Part shown: positions 1-8,411 of the stretch, one piece after another
Numbering within the stretch: the stretch's first letter is position 1
Layout: each line of letters opens with the position of its first letter
Source of the DNA: an uncultured Clostridium sp.
GTDB taxonomy: Bacteria > Bacillota > Clostridia > TANB77 > CAG-508
NCBI GenBank assembly: GCA_947365805.1
Contig: CANAZY010000004.1
Coordinates: 57,570-121,569 of the forward strand
Length of the DNA: 64,000 bases
Direction of reading: 5' to 3'
The notes under the pieces: model-generated
Told to the model about the DNA's origin: nothing
The model's input: the letters and a program-made list of their open reading frames with translations, nothing else
The model's database searches: none
Translations under genes and position numbers: made by a program

Positions 1-96
1 CCATAATAGATAAGGATTTATGGAAAAAAACGCTTCAAGTGCAAATAAAAAATCAAGCAATAAATCCTTATCTGTTATTTTTTCATATAATTGCAT
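1..96 (-). CDS. Partial CDS, N-terminus of an unidentified gene at the end of the glycan operon
   Basis: An open frame starts with ATG at 96-94 and runs off the window edge, giving only 32 residues (begins MQLYEKITDK, ends NPYLLW). A good Shine-Dalgarno (AAAGGAGA, about 103-110) precedes it, and it starts 20 bp after the stop of the glycosyltransferase at 117-1328, so it is almost certainly the next gene of the same operon. The visible residues include a short hydrophobic run (LLLDFLFALEAFF). That could be a first membrane segment, as in polysaccharide polymerases, ligases or flippases of such operons, but this is inference from context; the family cannot be told from 32 residues. Confidence 0.6.
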   Translation of the reverse strand, partial: MQLYEKITDKDLLLDFLFALEAFFSINPYLLW

Positions 97-116
97 TATT
101 ATTCTCCTTTTATTGT

Positions 117-1328
117 TTACTTTAACTTTAGTGCCTTTCTACGTAACTGTCTTATTTTAAATATAATTGTATGGCAAAGCAATTCCATAGAATTCAAAAT
201 GACTTTATCCTGACTTACTTTCCTATTTAAAATTTGTGGAACGATTACGTTAATATCATAATGTTTTCTATATTCAACATATGTTCTCTTCCTTACTTCG
301 ATATATTTTTTCTTTGATAACGAAATAACTTCTTTTAATAATAATTCGCCAGAAACTCCTTGTCCAAATCTTGCAACCACTCTTGGATTATCATGAAAAA
401 AACCTGAACAAATATTTTCCATTGTTGAATGCCAAGTTACAAGAGCTGGAATTCCTTCATCAGCGGCATCTAATATTGTCGTTCCCATTCCTATATAGCA
501 ATATGCTTTTTTTAATTCTTCTCTAATTTCTGTCAAAGACATACCATTTACGAGCTCAATGTTTTGTCTTATTTCTTTTGTACAATTACCAATTTTTTTT
601 ACTATTTGTTCATAGTCTTCTCCAAATGATATGATTTTTAACCTTATATTAGAATTTTCTTGAAAAATTTTACAAAAATCATCTATTAATCCTATTACAT
701 AACCTTTATAAGGAAACTTAGCTCTTGTAACAGTTAAAATTATTTTTTCTTGCACAAGATTGACTTTATAATCTGGTTCATTAGAAATAAACATCGGCAA
801 CAAATATACATATTTTTTGTAATCATCACAATCAATTTTATAATAATTTAAGGCTGAAGCACATGTTTCATCATCCATAAAAATAACTTGATTATTATCA
901 AAATACTTTTTTACAATTTTTCTATAATATTGGTAAATTACCTTTCCGCAAAAGCCTTTAAAATTTTTACCATATATCATTCCGTTGACACTAACATTAT
1001 AAATTAAATGTCTTAAAGGATTTTTTCTAAAATATTTTAATCTGATTTTTTCAAAAAACAGAAATTCTGGTAATTCAAATGTAATGATTGTTACATCATT
1101 ACATTCTTCTAATATTTCTTCTATTTTAGTTTTTATTATTTTAGGATCGAATGATTGCAAAAAAGCAATATTTGCTTTTTTGCATAATTCAATCATATTG
1201 TCATCACAAGTCTCGAAAATAAGTAAACAATTAATATTATTCTTAATTCCCCATTGTGCCATTCGAACCATTAATGTTTGTAAGCCTCCAGTATCAAAAT
1301 GGCTAAATGCCAAAATCAATTGTTTCAT
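117..1328 (-). CDS. Glycosyltransferase, GT-B fold (family 4-like)
   Basis: A 403-residue protein with the GT-B layout. The N-terminal Rossmann half starts with a GG-containing loop after strand one (FDTGGLQTLM, residues 11-20), where the acceptor binds. The C-terminal half begins near residue 195 (KIILTVTRAKFPYKG, typical of GT4 enzymes). A donor-nucleotide region at about 279-297 (IGMGTTILDAADEGIPALV) corresponds to the GT4 E-motif, although the first acidic residue of a classical EX7E is not clear. It would add one sugar to a lipid-linked repeat unit at the inner membrane face. The start has a GAGAGGA Shine-Dalgarno and the gene lies 12 bp after the next glycosyltransferase. Donor and linkage cannot be predicted. 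Confidence 0.8.
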   Translation of the reverse strand: MKQLILAFSHFDTGGLQTLMVRMAQWGIKNNINCLLIFETCDDNMIELCKKANIAFLQSFDPKIIKTKIEEILEECNDVTIITFELPEFLFFEKIRLKYFRKNPLRHLIYNVSVNGMIYGKNFKGFCGKVIYQYYRKIVKKYFDNNQVIFMDDETCASALNYYKIDCDDYKKYVYLLPMFISNEPDYKVNLVQEKIILTVTRAKFPYKGYVIGLIDDFCKIFQENSNIRLKIISFGEDYEQIVKKIGNCTKEIRQNIELVNGMSLTEIREELKKAYCYIGMGTTILDAADEGIPALVTWHSTMENICSGFFHDNPRVVARFGQGVSGELLLKEVISLSKKKYIEVRKRTYVEYRKHYDINVIVPQILNRKVSQDKVILNSMELLCHTIIFKIRQLRRKALKLK

Positions 1329-1340
1329 AAATATCCTCTC

Positions 1341-2501
1341 TTACATCAATGTTCTAATAATTTTAATATATTCTTTTGCAAATATACTTGTTGTAAAATT
1401 ATTATCAAAAATTTGTTTATTGACTAACCCCAGTTCTTTTCTTTCTTTTGAATCTTTTTTCATAAAATTTTCTATAAGCTCTTTTGCTTGTTCTAAATTA
1501 TCATATATCATCAAAGAATCTGAATTAAATTTTTTAAAGTACTTATTTCCTCCTGTATTACTTAAAAGAACTGGTATTCCCAAAGACAATACTTCTAGTA
1601 ATACTAAATCAAAATATGTTTCTTGGTTTGGTAAGATAAACATATCTGATGCTGAAACTATAGAATGCGGATCATTTGTCCACCCCGCTTCTATCCATCT
1701 CTTATGTTTTAACCCAGTAATTGGCTCTTCTTTCCCTGCAATTAGAAAATATACATTTGAATATTCTTCTACTATATCCTTTCCAATCTTTTTTAAATTG
1801 TTATATCCTTTTATTTCATTATGCCTTCCAACATAAGTAATTAAAAAGGCATCTTCTGGTATTCCATATTTTTCTCGTATCTGCTTTCTATTTACATTAG
1901 TTTTTGCTTCTATATTTCCTGTCAATAAATATCTATATTTTAAATCATCTCGAATATTATCGTAATTTTCAAAAGTATGATAATAAGGCTCTTCAGCCTC
2001 TTTGCAAGGAAAAATAATATAATCAGCTCTTTTAAAAGCGTATATATCCATTTCAATCAGTTTATTGATTCTTTTTTTATGTAATTTATAATCAATTGGA
2101 TTTAATCTTCCTATAATCTCTTTATAAGGTGCACAAGGTGTGTGGGAAGTTAGTATAACTTTTCCTTGATAGTTCTCTAAAAACTTCCTATTTAAATACA
2201 TATCTTCTGTGCTATGAAAATGTATCATATCATATTTAAACAATGTCTCATCAATACTGTATTTTTTCTTTAAATACCTTGAAAATTTTATAAGTCTTCG
2301 AATATCCTTTATTCTTTTTGGAATTCTATCCCTTAGTACTTTATTGTCTTCTAGTTGTTTTTTTAAATTATTATAAAATGAAATTTGTATATCAGAAAAT
2401 TCAATACCATCCAATCCTTTTTTTAAATTGTACAAATAGCCTGCTGGCCCACCTTTAGGTAATAATTTTTCTTTTGGAAAATATATTAATAGTTTCTTCA
2501 T
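1341..2501 (-). CDS. Glycosyltransferase family 4
   Basis: A 386-residue GT4-type enzyme. The N-terminus has the characteristic GGPAGYLYNL loop (residues 17-26), and the C-terminal domain starts with FLITYVGRHNEIKGYNN at about 220, the usual GT4 domain junction. The nucleotide-sugar site is visible around 295-318 as ETYFDLVLLEVLSLGIPVL with the paired acidic residues. No signal peptide or membrane segment is seen, so it probably works on the cytoplasmic membrane face on undecaprenyl-linked intermediates. It lies 11 bp downstream of UDP-glucose dehydrogenase, which suggests, but does not prove, that a uronic acid is part of the same polymer. Confidence 0.85.
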   Translation of the reverse strand: MKKLLIYFPKEKLLPKGGPAGYLYNLKKGLDGIEFSDIQISFYNNLKKQLEDNKVLRDRIPKRIKDIRRLIKFSRYLKKKYSIDETLFKYDMIHFHSTEDMYLNRKFLENYQGKVILTSHTPCAPYKEIIGRLNPIDYKLHKKRINKLIEMDIYAFKRADYIIFPCKEAEEPYYHTFENYDNIRDDLKYRYLLTGNIEAKTNVNRKQIREKYGIPEDAFLITYVGRHNEIKGYNNLKKIGKDIVEEYSNVYFLIAGKEEPITGLKHKRWIEAGWTNDPHSIVSASDMFILPNQETYFDLVLLEVLSLGIPVLLSNTGGNKYFKKFNSDSLMIYDNLEQAKELIENFMKKDSKERKELGLVNKQIFDNNFTTSIFAKEYIKIIRTLM

Positions 2502-2512
2502 TTACTTCTCCT

Positions 2513-3682
2513 TTAATCATCTCTACTATACAAATCTCTTGTATAAACTTTTTGACTTACACTTCTTAAAGATTCTTCAAATCTATTGGCTAAAATAATA
2601 TCTGATTTTTCTGTAAAATAGTTAAAATCACTTATCACTTGACACTCTTTATATTTCTCCTCATGTAATGTTGGCTCATAAATGATAATTTCAATATTTT
2701 CCGATTTTAATCGTTCAATAATACCTTGAATAGCACTTGCTCTAAAATTATCAGAATCTTTTTTCATCGTTAAGCGATAAACCCCAACTGTTTTTGGATT
2801 TTTTTGCATAATCATACTTACGATATGATCTTTTCTTGTATCATTTGATTTTACAATTGCTTCAATTAAGTTTTGGGGAATTTGACAATAATTAGCTAAA
2901 AGTTGCTTTGTATCTTTTGGTAAACAATAGCCCCCATACCCAAATGATGGATTATTGTAGTGAGTTCCTATTCTAGGGTCTAACCCAACTCCTTCAATAA
3001 TATCCTTCGTATTTAATTTATTTATTTCAGCATATGTATCTAATTCATTAAAATATGAAATACGAAGAGCTAAATATGTATTAGCAAAGAGTTTTACTGC
3101 TTCTGCTTCTGTACTATTCATATATTTTACAACAATATTCTCTTTAATTGCCCCCTCTATCAGTAAGTTAGCAAATTTCTCTGCTCTCTGACTCTTTTCA
3201 CCTACTATGATTCTTGATGGATATAGGTTATCATATAAAGCTCTTCCTTCTCTTAAAAACTCTGGCGAAAATAGAATATTATCTATATTATATTTTTCTT
3301 TCATATTCTTAATAAATCCAACTGGAATCGTTGATTTTACAATCATAGTAGCATCTATATGCAAACTAGTTACTTTTTGTATTATATCTTCTACACTTGA
3401 AGTATCAAAATGATTTTGTACATCATCATAATTAGTTGGTGTACTTATAACAATAAATTCTGCATCCTCAAAAGCTTCTTTATAATCTAAAGTTGCTCTT
3501 AAATTTAATTTCTTATCCTTAAAAAACTCCTCAATTTCTTTATCTTTAATAGGTGATATTCTATTATTTATCATTTCTACTTTTTCTGGCACTATATCCA
3601 ATGCTACTACTTCATTATTTTGACTCAATAATACCGCCATAGATAAGCCCACATATCCTGTTCCTGCTACTGCTATTTTCAT
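2513..3682 (-). CDS. ugd: UDP-glucose 6-dehydrogenase
   Basis: A 389-residue protein of the UDP-glucose/GDP-mannose dehydrogenase family, which makes UDP-glucuronate from UDP-glucose with two NAD+. The NAD-binding loop GTGYVGLS is at residues 7-14. The central domain follows, and the catalytic cysteine sits in GYGGYCLPKDTK (C253). The substrate-binding FLREGRALYD segment is at 142-151. The family is usually 390-440 residues, so this is complete but at the short end. It supplies uronic acid precursor for the glycan made by the surrounding glycosyltransferases. AGGAAGAG precedes the ATG. UDP-ManNAc dehydrogenase is less likely given the short size and the order of motifs. Confidence 0.93.
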   Translation of the reverse strand: MKIAVAGTGYVGLSMAVLLSQNNEVVALDIVPEKVEMINNRISPIKDKEIEEFFKDKKLNLRATLDYKEAFEDAEFIVISTPTNYDDVQNHFDTSSVEDIIQKVTSLHIDATMIVKSTIPVGFIKNMKEKYNIDNILFSPEFLREGRALYDNLYPSRIIVGEKSQRAEKFANLLIEGAIKENIVVKYMNSTEAEAVKLFANTYLALRISYFNELDTYAEINKLNTKDIIEGVGLDPRIGTHYNNPSFGYGGYCLPKDTKQLLANYCQIPQNLIEAIVKSNDTRKDHIVSMIMQKNPKTVGVYRLTMKKDSDNFRASAIQGIIERLKSENIEIIIYEPTLHEEKYKECQVISDFNYFTEKSDIILANRFEESLRSVSQKVYTRDLYSRDD

Positions 3683-3727
3683 CTTTTTCTCTTCCTTTTA
3701 TATTAATCTTCTACATAATCATAAATA

Positions 3728-4744
3728 CTACTCTGAAATTATCTTGTTAGCGAAATCTTTTAAAACCTCTTCCATTAAATATTGTTTAGATAACAGCAAA
3801 GACTTTTTCTTAAATTCAGCTATTTTATTATTTTCTATCAAACTTTTCGTTTTTATATACATATCTTCATAATTTTTATACTCAAATATAATTCCGTTTT
3901 CGTTATTACATATATATTCTTGTGCATATTTCCATCCAGAAGCTATTACTGCCAACCCAGAAATATATGCATCTATTAATGCACCTGGCAAGCATTCCCC
4001 TTGATATTCTGTCGGAAAAATAAATATGTCATACTGGGATAATATTTCATATTCTCTACTATTGTTTGGTTTAATTTCTCCATGATATTTAATTTTGTTT
4101 GAAAACATATTACTTATCTTATGCAAATATTCTGTTTCACATTGTCCGTATATATTCAATGTGCAATTAATATTACCTTCATTTAATCTTTTTATAAGCT
4201 TTATCGCTTCTTCAATCCCCTTTTCTTTTATAACTCTTCCATAATAAACAAATTTTACTATATCTGTTTTTTTATAGTTATTTTTAAATTTTTCTACTCT
4301 TCTAAAATTATTAAATGTTTCAATGTTATTTATATTGATGCTTTTTAAGTCATTTTTCAATATGTTCGACTCAACATAAATTTGTTTTATATTAGAATAT
4401 GTACTGGTTTTCCAATTATTTTCAATAATATTTCTATATAATGAACCGCCAATAACAAAATAGTATATGTCTTTTCTGGTTCTAATTTTTTCAAAAAATT
4501 TTAAAACAATATGAGAGCCTTTGTCAGCAGATGAAATTACTATTTTATCACATCTCAAAAAATTTATTATTATCAAAAAAACCAATTTCAATATGTGTTT
4601 TTTCCAATCATCTGTATCTACAGAAATAACTTTTACATCTTTAATCTCTTCTAAGTATTTTTTTAATAATTTACTTTTTATTGTTTCTCCATCTAATCTA
4701 TTTCGACTGTCTGCTGTAGTTGCTATATAAAGTATCTTTTTCAT
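3728..4744 (-). CDS. Glycosyltransferase family 4
   Basis: A 338-residue GT-B glycosyltransferase. The start MKKILYIATT is followed by a DGETIKSK loop (about residues 18-25) at the acceptor-side position. The second Rossmann domain starts at about 165 with VKFVYYGRVIKEKGIEEAI, and the donor site is at about 245-265 (PTEYQGECLPGALIDAYISG), where the first E of the EX7E pair is present and the second acidic position is D. Between the halves it contains several short hydrophobic strands but no convincing membrane helix. It lies between the GT2 gene and ugd in the surface-glycan operon. Sugar specificity is not predictable. Confidence 0.82.
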   Translation of the reverse strand: MKKILYIATTADSRNRLDGETIKSKLLKKYLEEIKDVKVISVDTDDWKKHILKLVFLIIINFLRCDKIVISSADKGSHIVLKFFEKIRTRKDIYYFVIGGSLYRNIIENNWKTSTYSNIKQIYVESNILKNDLKSININNIETFNNFRRVEKFKNNYKKTDIVKFVYYGRVIKEKGIEEAIKLIKRLNEGNINCTLNIYGQCETEYLHKISNMFSNKIKYHGEIKPNNSREYEILSQYDIFIFPTEYQGECLPGALIDAYISGLAVIASGWKYAQEYICNNENGIIFEYKNYEDMYIKTKSLIENNKIAEFKKKSLLLSKQYLMEEVLKDFANKIISE

Positions 4745-4755
4745 ATTTACTACAC

Positions 4756-5538
4756 CTACTTCTTCTTTATATATATTCTTTTTCTCACCGCATTAAATGA
4801 ATACCCTATAAAACAATAACACGATTTTAACAAAGATAATTTTTCTATCTTTCTATATAAATACCAAGTTCCTTTTACAGCTTTAAATTTATTACTTGAT
4901 AATGAATTGCTTACTACTCTATAATACGACAAATTTTCTGGTACTTCATAACAGTTAAAGCTATTTTTTAATAATTGACACCAAGTAGCTGCATCTTGTC
5001 TTCTTCTAATGTTAGGCATCATTAATAACTCTTTTCCAGTTAGTTTTGTATCTACCATTACTCCCACTGTCTGAATAATAGTATTTCTTAAAAATAAGTT
5101 GTAAGTTACTTTTTTAGGTATTTTTACTATCTTGTTTAGAGTATTTCCTTCTTCATCTATCTTTTCATAATCAGTACAGGTAAAAGCATAATTATTATTC
5201 AACATAAATTTAACTTGCTTTTCTAATTTATCTTTTTTCCATAAATCATCTGCATCCAAATATGTAATAAATCTTCCTTTGGATTCTTGCAACGCTTTAT
5301 TTCTTGCTATTGCAGCACCACTATTTTCATCCAACTTAAAATATTTTATTCGTTCATCCATTTTAACATATCTTTTTACTATATCTGCCGAATTATCTGG
5401 TGTGCAATCATCTACCAATAACATTTCCCAGTTGGTATACGTTTGCTCTAATACACAATTTATTGTTTCTTCAATTAGGTTTTCGCATTGATATACTGGC
5501 GTAATAATTGAAACTAATTCTTTTTTATCTTTCTTCAT
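4756..5538 (-). CDS. Glycosyltransferase family 2 (GT-A)
   Basis: A 260-residue family 2 enzyme. From the chosen ATG it begins MKKDKKELVSIITPVYQCE, the normal start of a GT-A domain. The donor/metal site is visible as ITYLDADDLW (DXD-type DAD), and the nucleotide-contact segment is MLLVDDCTPDNSAD. A longer frame reaches a TTG at 5565, but ATG 5538 has the AAGGAAGAGG Shine-Dalgarno and places the conserved SIITPVY at its usual distance, so I prefer it. It probably adds a sugar directly after the priming transferase encoded just upstream (5582-6292). Confidence 0.87.
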   Translation of the reverse strand: MKKDKKELVSIITPVYQCENLIEETINCVLEQTYTNWEMLLVDDCTPDNSADIVKRYVKMDERIKYFKLDENSGAAIARNKALQESKGRFITYLDADDLWKKDKLEKQVKFMLNNNYAFTCTDYEKIDEEGNTLNKIVKIPKKVTYNLFLRNTIIQTVGVMVDTKLTGKELLMMPNIRRRQDAATWCQLLKNSFNCYEVPENLSYYRVVSNSLSSNKFKAVKGTWYLYRKIEKLSLLKSCYCFIGYSFNAVRKRIYIKKK

Positions 5539-5581
5539 AACCTCTTCCTTCTTTATGCAATACAAAATATTTAATATCTAT

Positions 5582-6292
5582 TTAAATTGCCCCTTCTTTC
5601 TTCACTACTTTTGCAATTGTTTTAAACACAATGTTTAAATCCCTTTTATTTCCTCTTCTATCGCAATATTCTCTATCAAGTTCTAGTCTATCGGCAAACT
5701 CTAGATTGTTTCTTCCTGCTACTTGCCAAGGCCCTGTTACTCCTGGTTTCATTTTGATTATGTAATCATAGTATTCTCCCATATCTTCTTTTTCTCTTGG
5801 TAAGTATGGTCTTGGTCCAACTAAACTCATTTGTCCTTTTATCACATTGATAAACTGTGGAAATTCATCTATACTTGTTGCTCTTAAGAATTTTCCTATT
5901 TTTGTGATTCTAGGATCATTTTTTATTTTTTTATGTTCTATGTATTCTTTACCAATATCAGTTTGTTCTTCAATATGTTTTTTTAAGATATCTTCTGCTC
6001 CAACTACCATTGTTCTAAACTTATACATTTTAAATATTTTTCCATTTTTTCCAATACGTTCTTGTGTAAAGAAAATTGGTCCATTGTCTTTGTTAATTGC
6101 ATTGGCAAACACGACAAAAAGAGTTATTGGAATTAGTAGCATACATCCTAAAATTCCTGCTGCTAAATCAATACCTCTTTTTATTCCTATACTAATTACA
6201 TCTCTTGGTTTTATTTTAGTTAATTTATTACCAATGTCATTTTGAATGATTTCGTTATCAATTGTTGATAAATTAGATTGTTCTACAATCAA
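5582..6292 (-). CDS. Polyprenyl-phosphate sugar-1-phosphate transferase (priming enzyme)
   Basis: A 236-residue bacterial sugar transferase (PF02397 type), which loads the first sugar-1-phosphate on undecaprenyl phosphate. It has one membrane helix at about 33-52 (GILGCMLLIPITLFVVFA) after KRGIDLAA. Conserved motifs follow in order: GPIFFTQERIGKNGK, FKMYKFRTM, DPRITKIGKFLRATSIDEFPQ, SLVGPRPYLP and KPGVTGPWQVAGRN. These match the short, single-helix group of priming transferases rather than the long WbaP/WcaJ form. It is the second gene of the operon and overlaps nothing; VanZ ends 1 bp upstream. The identity of the sugar (galactose, glucose or a diNAc sugar) cannot be read from sequence. Confidence 0.92.
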   Translation of the reverse strand: MIVEQSNLSTIDNEIIQNDIGNKLTKIKPRDVISIGIKRGIDLAAGILGCMLLIPITLFVVFANAINKDNGPIFFTQERIGKNGKIFKMYKFRTMVVGAEDILKKHIEEQTDIGKEYIEHKKIKNDPRITKIGKFLRATSIDEFPQFINVIKGQMSLVGPRPYLPREKEDMGEYYDYIIKMKPGVTGPWQVAGRNNLEFADRLELDREYCDRRGNKRDLNIVFKTIAKVVKKEGAI

Positions 6293-6293
6293 T

Positions 6294-6785
6294 TCATTCT
6301 CCCCCTTTTATTTTCCTTTCTACTAGTATCTTTTGATATATCTGTCTTACTAGTAAAAAGAACACGATTCCGGTTGCAATTCCTAATGAGTCTATTAGTA
6401 CATCTTTTATATTTCCATTTCTACCAGCTATCATAAGTTGATGAAGTTCATCACTTATGGCATATGTTACACCTATTGCTATGCTTGTCCCAATTAGTAC
6501 GTTTTCTTTCTTACAAAACTGATATATACAGTTTGTAATTAATATTCCTCCTACTGTATAAATGGTATAATGTGCTAGCTTTCGAATAAGTGGTTCTATT
6601 TGTTTGATTAATGTTTCTTTTTCTATTTGTGTATATTTGCTTTGAATATCGATGATATTAACAATCACTTCCGATACTTTTCTACTTGTATTTCCAGAAC
6701 TTTCACCTTGTTCATTTGAAAAAGAAAAGATGATGCTCATCCATAGTAATACACATATAACAGATAGAATTCTTTTTATGTTCAT
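6294..6785 (-). CDS. VanZ-like membrane protein
   Basis: A 163-residue protein of the VanZ/TeaZ family. It starts with a membrane helix (SVICVLLWMSIIFSFS) followed by the FSFSNEQGESSG signature, the family's F-S-x-Q-x-x-x-x-S pattern. Further helices include LAHYTIYTVGGILITNCIY and IAIGVTYAISDELHQ, the last with the conserved D-E-x-H-Q, then IDSLGIATGIVFFLLV. Members are polytopic; VanZ itself lowers teicoplanin binding, and homologues often sit at the head of exopolysaccharide operons. It is the first gene after the promoter at 6807-6835, so it probably leads this transcript. Its exact role here is unknown. Confidence 0.85.
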   Translation of the reverse strand: MNIKRILSVICVLLWMSIIFSFSNEQGESSGNTSRKVSEVIVNIIDIQSKYTQIEKETLIKQIEPLIRKLAHYTIYTVGGILITNCIYQFCKKENVLIGTSIAIGVTYAISDELHQLMIAGRNGNIKDVLIDSLGIATGIVFFLLVRQIYQKILVERKIKGGE

Positions 6786-6806
6786 TTGTAATCTCCCATC
6801 TTATCC

Positions 6807-6835
6807 ATTATAACAATTTTTCTTCATAATTTCAA
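6807..6835 (-). promoter_or_regulatory. Sigma-A promoter of the surface-glycan operon
   Basis: On the minus strand, TTGAAA (6835-6830), a 17-bp spacer and a perfect TATAAT (6812-6807) lie about 20 bp in front of the VanZ ATG at 6785, with GGGAG before the start. No other gene on this strand begins between here and the window's left end with a comparable promoter, so this element probably drives all genes from 6785 down to 1. Confidence 0.75.
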
Positions 6836-6919
6836 GTTTTTTCTATCTTCTTTCTTATAATACTACAACCTTAGAGTTTATTCAAGTTTTTTGGCATAAA
6901 TGTCATAGTTTTGTAACAA

Positions 6920-8398
6920 TTAAATATTATTATGTAACATAATTTTTTCTTGATGTTTATCCCATTCAAAATCAAATAATTCAAGCTTTTCGTGAATGTG
7001 TTGTGCTAATGTTTTTTCTTTTATTTCGTTATAGTTTATTAGGTCTGGATAGAAAAAACAGAAAGATAGTGCTGTATGGGTATCAAATTTTTTAACATAG
7101 GATTGTACTCTTGATGGTCCATAATTAACTTTGTATGATGTTGTATTTTTATTTACTGCTCTAATCCTATATCTCGTATTTTCTTCATCTTTAAAATGCA
7201 TATCTCCTATTTTTTGATTTCTACTAATTTCATAAATGGTTTCTTTTTTTATCCAACTACAATGATCAAGTTTTTCGATATCCGGTTCTTTTCCTTCTAT
7301 AACATCATTTGTTATAAAAATTTGATTAAATACTTCTAAATTTTTATATTTTAACAGAAGAAAATATAGATGTAAAGCATATCCCTCTATTGTTTCTATT
7401 TCTTTTAATTCTCTTTCTTCTAATACCAAGAAGTTATTATAAATGGTATTAACATCTCTTAATGATAAATTGTAAACTTGTGAAAAATTGATTAAAACAT
7501 CTTTCAAATCCCATTTAATATCTCCTATTGTAAAGCGATAATTTGGATCCGAGCTAGAAACTTCTACTTCTTTACGAATCGGAGGTCTTTTATCCATAAT
7601 ATAGCTAATATAACTTTCCAAATTTGGTTTTGGCATTTTTGTGATGTAGTCAAAAAAACGGCAAATATAACCTGCTGCATCAATTTCTGTTCCATATACT
7701 TTTTTAACAGAATAACTTAGCTGTGTCATATCAAGTGCAAATACAAAGTTCATGTTTTTTACGTTGAAAATGTGCTTAATTGCTTCTAGTAATTTTATAG
7801 CAAAAAGAGGTTTACATCGATCTAGTTCATCTACCATGACAATAATTTTTGTTTGTTCTGTGATTTTTTCAAGTAGCTTCTTTACTTTAGTTAGCATTTC
7901 TTTATAATCGATATATTCCCTTATCATTTCATCCATACAGGTTTCTTGGTCCATAATTTTTCCTATTTCTTGAATTCCTTGTATTCCTGTTTGTAGTATT
8001 TCTCCACCTGGAAGAACTTTTTTACTAAATTTAATAATTGTTTCGAATGCAGACTTTATCCCTTCTTTACCATTTTCTTTATCATTTACTACGTCAAATA
8101 CCGGATTGGTTAATATGGAATAAATTACTGTTTCTAATGGATTTTCTGAAAAGTCATTTTCCCATGCATTATAAGAAATAACAATATATTTTTCTTTTCC
8201 TTCTTCACTTTTTTGTTCTTTTAGTTCCTCTTCCCACATCTTTAAAAATTCTGTTTTTCCTGTTCCCCAACTAGAATCGATTGCCATTGTAAAAGAATCG
8301 CTATCTGAATTTCTTTTATATTTTTCTGGTTTATCAATAATTTCAGTTAAAATATCTGCATATTTTTTTCTTTGTAATTTATCGTTTTTAAATCCCAT
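6920..8398 (-). CDS. KAP family P-loop NTPase
   Basis: A 492-residue protein with the KAP NTPase core. The Walker A motif WGTGKT is at 44-49, preceded by MAIDSSW. YNAWEND at 76-82 is the KAP W-E/N signature, and Walker B is IIVMVDELDR at 185-194. Many KAP proteins have membrane helices between Walker A and B; here that stretch is mostly charged, so this looks like a soluble member. KAP ATPases occur in signalling and in several phage-defence or abortive-infection contexts, but nothing here shows a partner effector. The gene stands alone between the glycan operon and an IS1182-like element. The C-terminal 200 residues show no domain that I recognise. Confidence 0.82.
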   Translation of the reverse strand: MGFKNDKLQRKKYADILTEIIDKPEKYKRNSDSDSFTMAIDSSWGTGKTEFLKMWEEELKEQKSEEGKEKYIVISYNAWENDFSENPLETVIYSILTNPVFDVVNDKENGKEGIKSAFETIIKFSKKVLPGGEILQTGIQGIQEIGKIMDQETCMDEMIREYIDYKEMLTKVKKLLEKITEQTKIIVMVDELDRCKPLFAIKLLEAIKHIFNVKNMNFVFALDMTQLSYSVKKVYGTEIDAAGYICRFFDYITKMPKPNLESYISYIMDKRPPIRKEVEVSSSDPNYRFTIGDIKWDLKDVLINFSQVYNLSLRDVNTIYNNFLVLEERELKEIETIEGYALHLYFLLLKYKNLEVFNQIFITNDVIEGKEPDIEKLDHCSWIKKETIYEISRNQKIGDMHFKDEENTRYRIRAVNKNTTSYKVNYGPSRVQSYVKKFDTHTALSFCFFYPDLINYNEIKEKTLAQHIHEKLELFDFEWDKHQEKIMLHNNI

Positions 8399-8411
8399 AT
8401 TTTTCTCCTAT

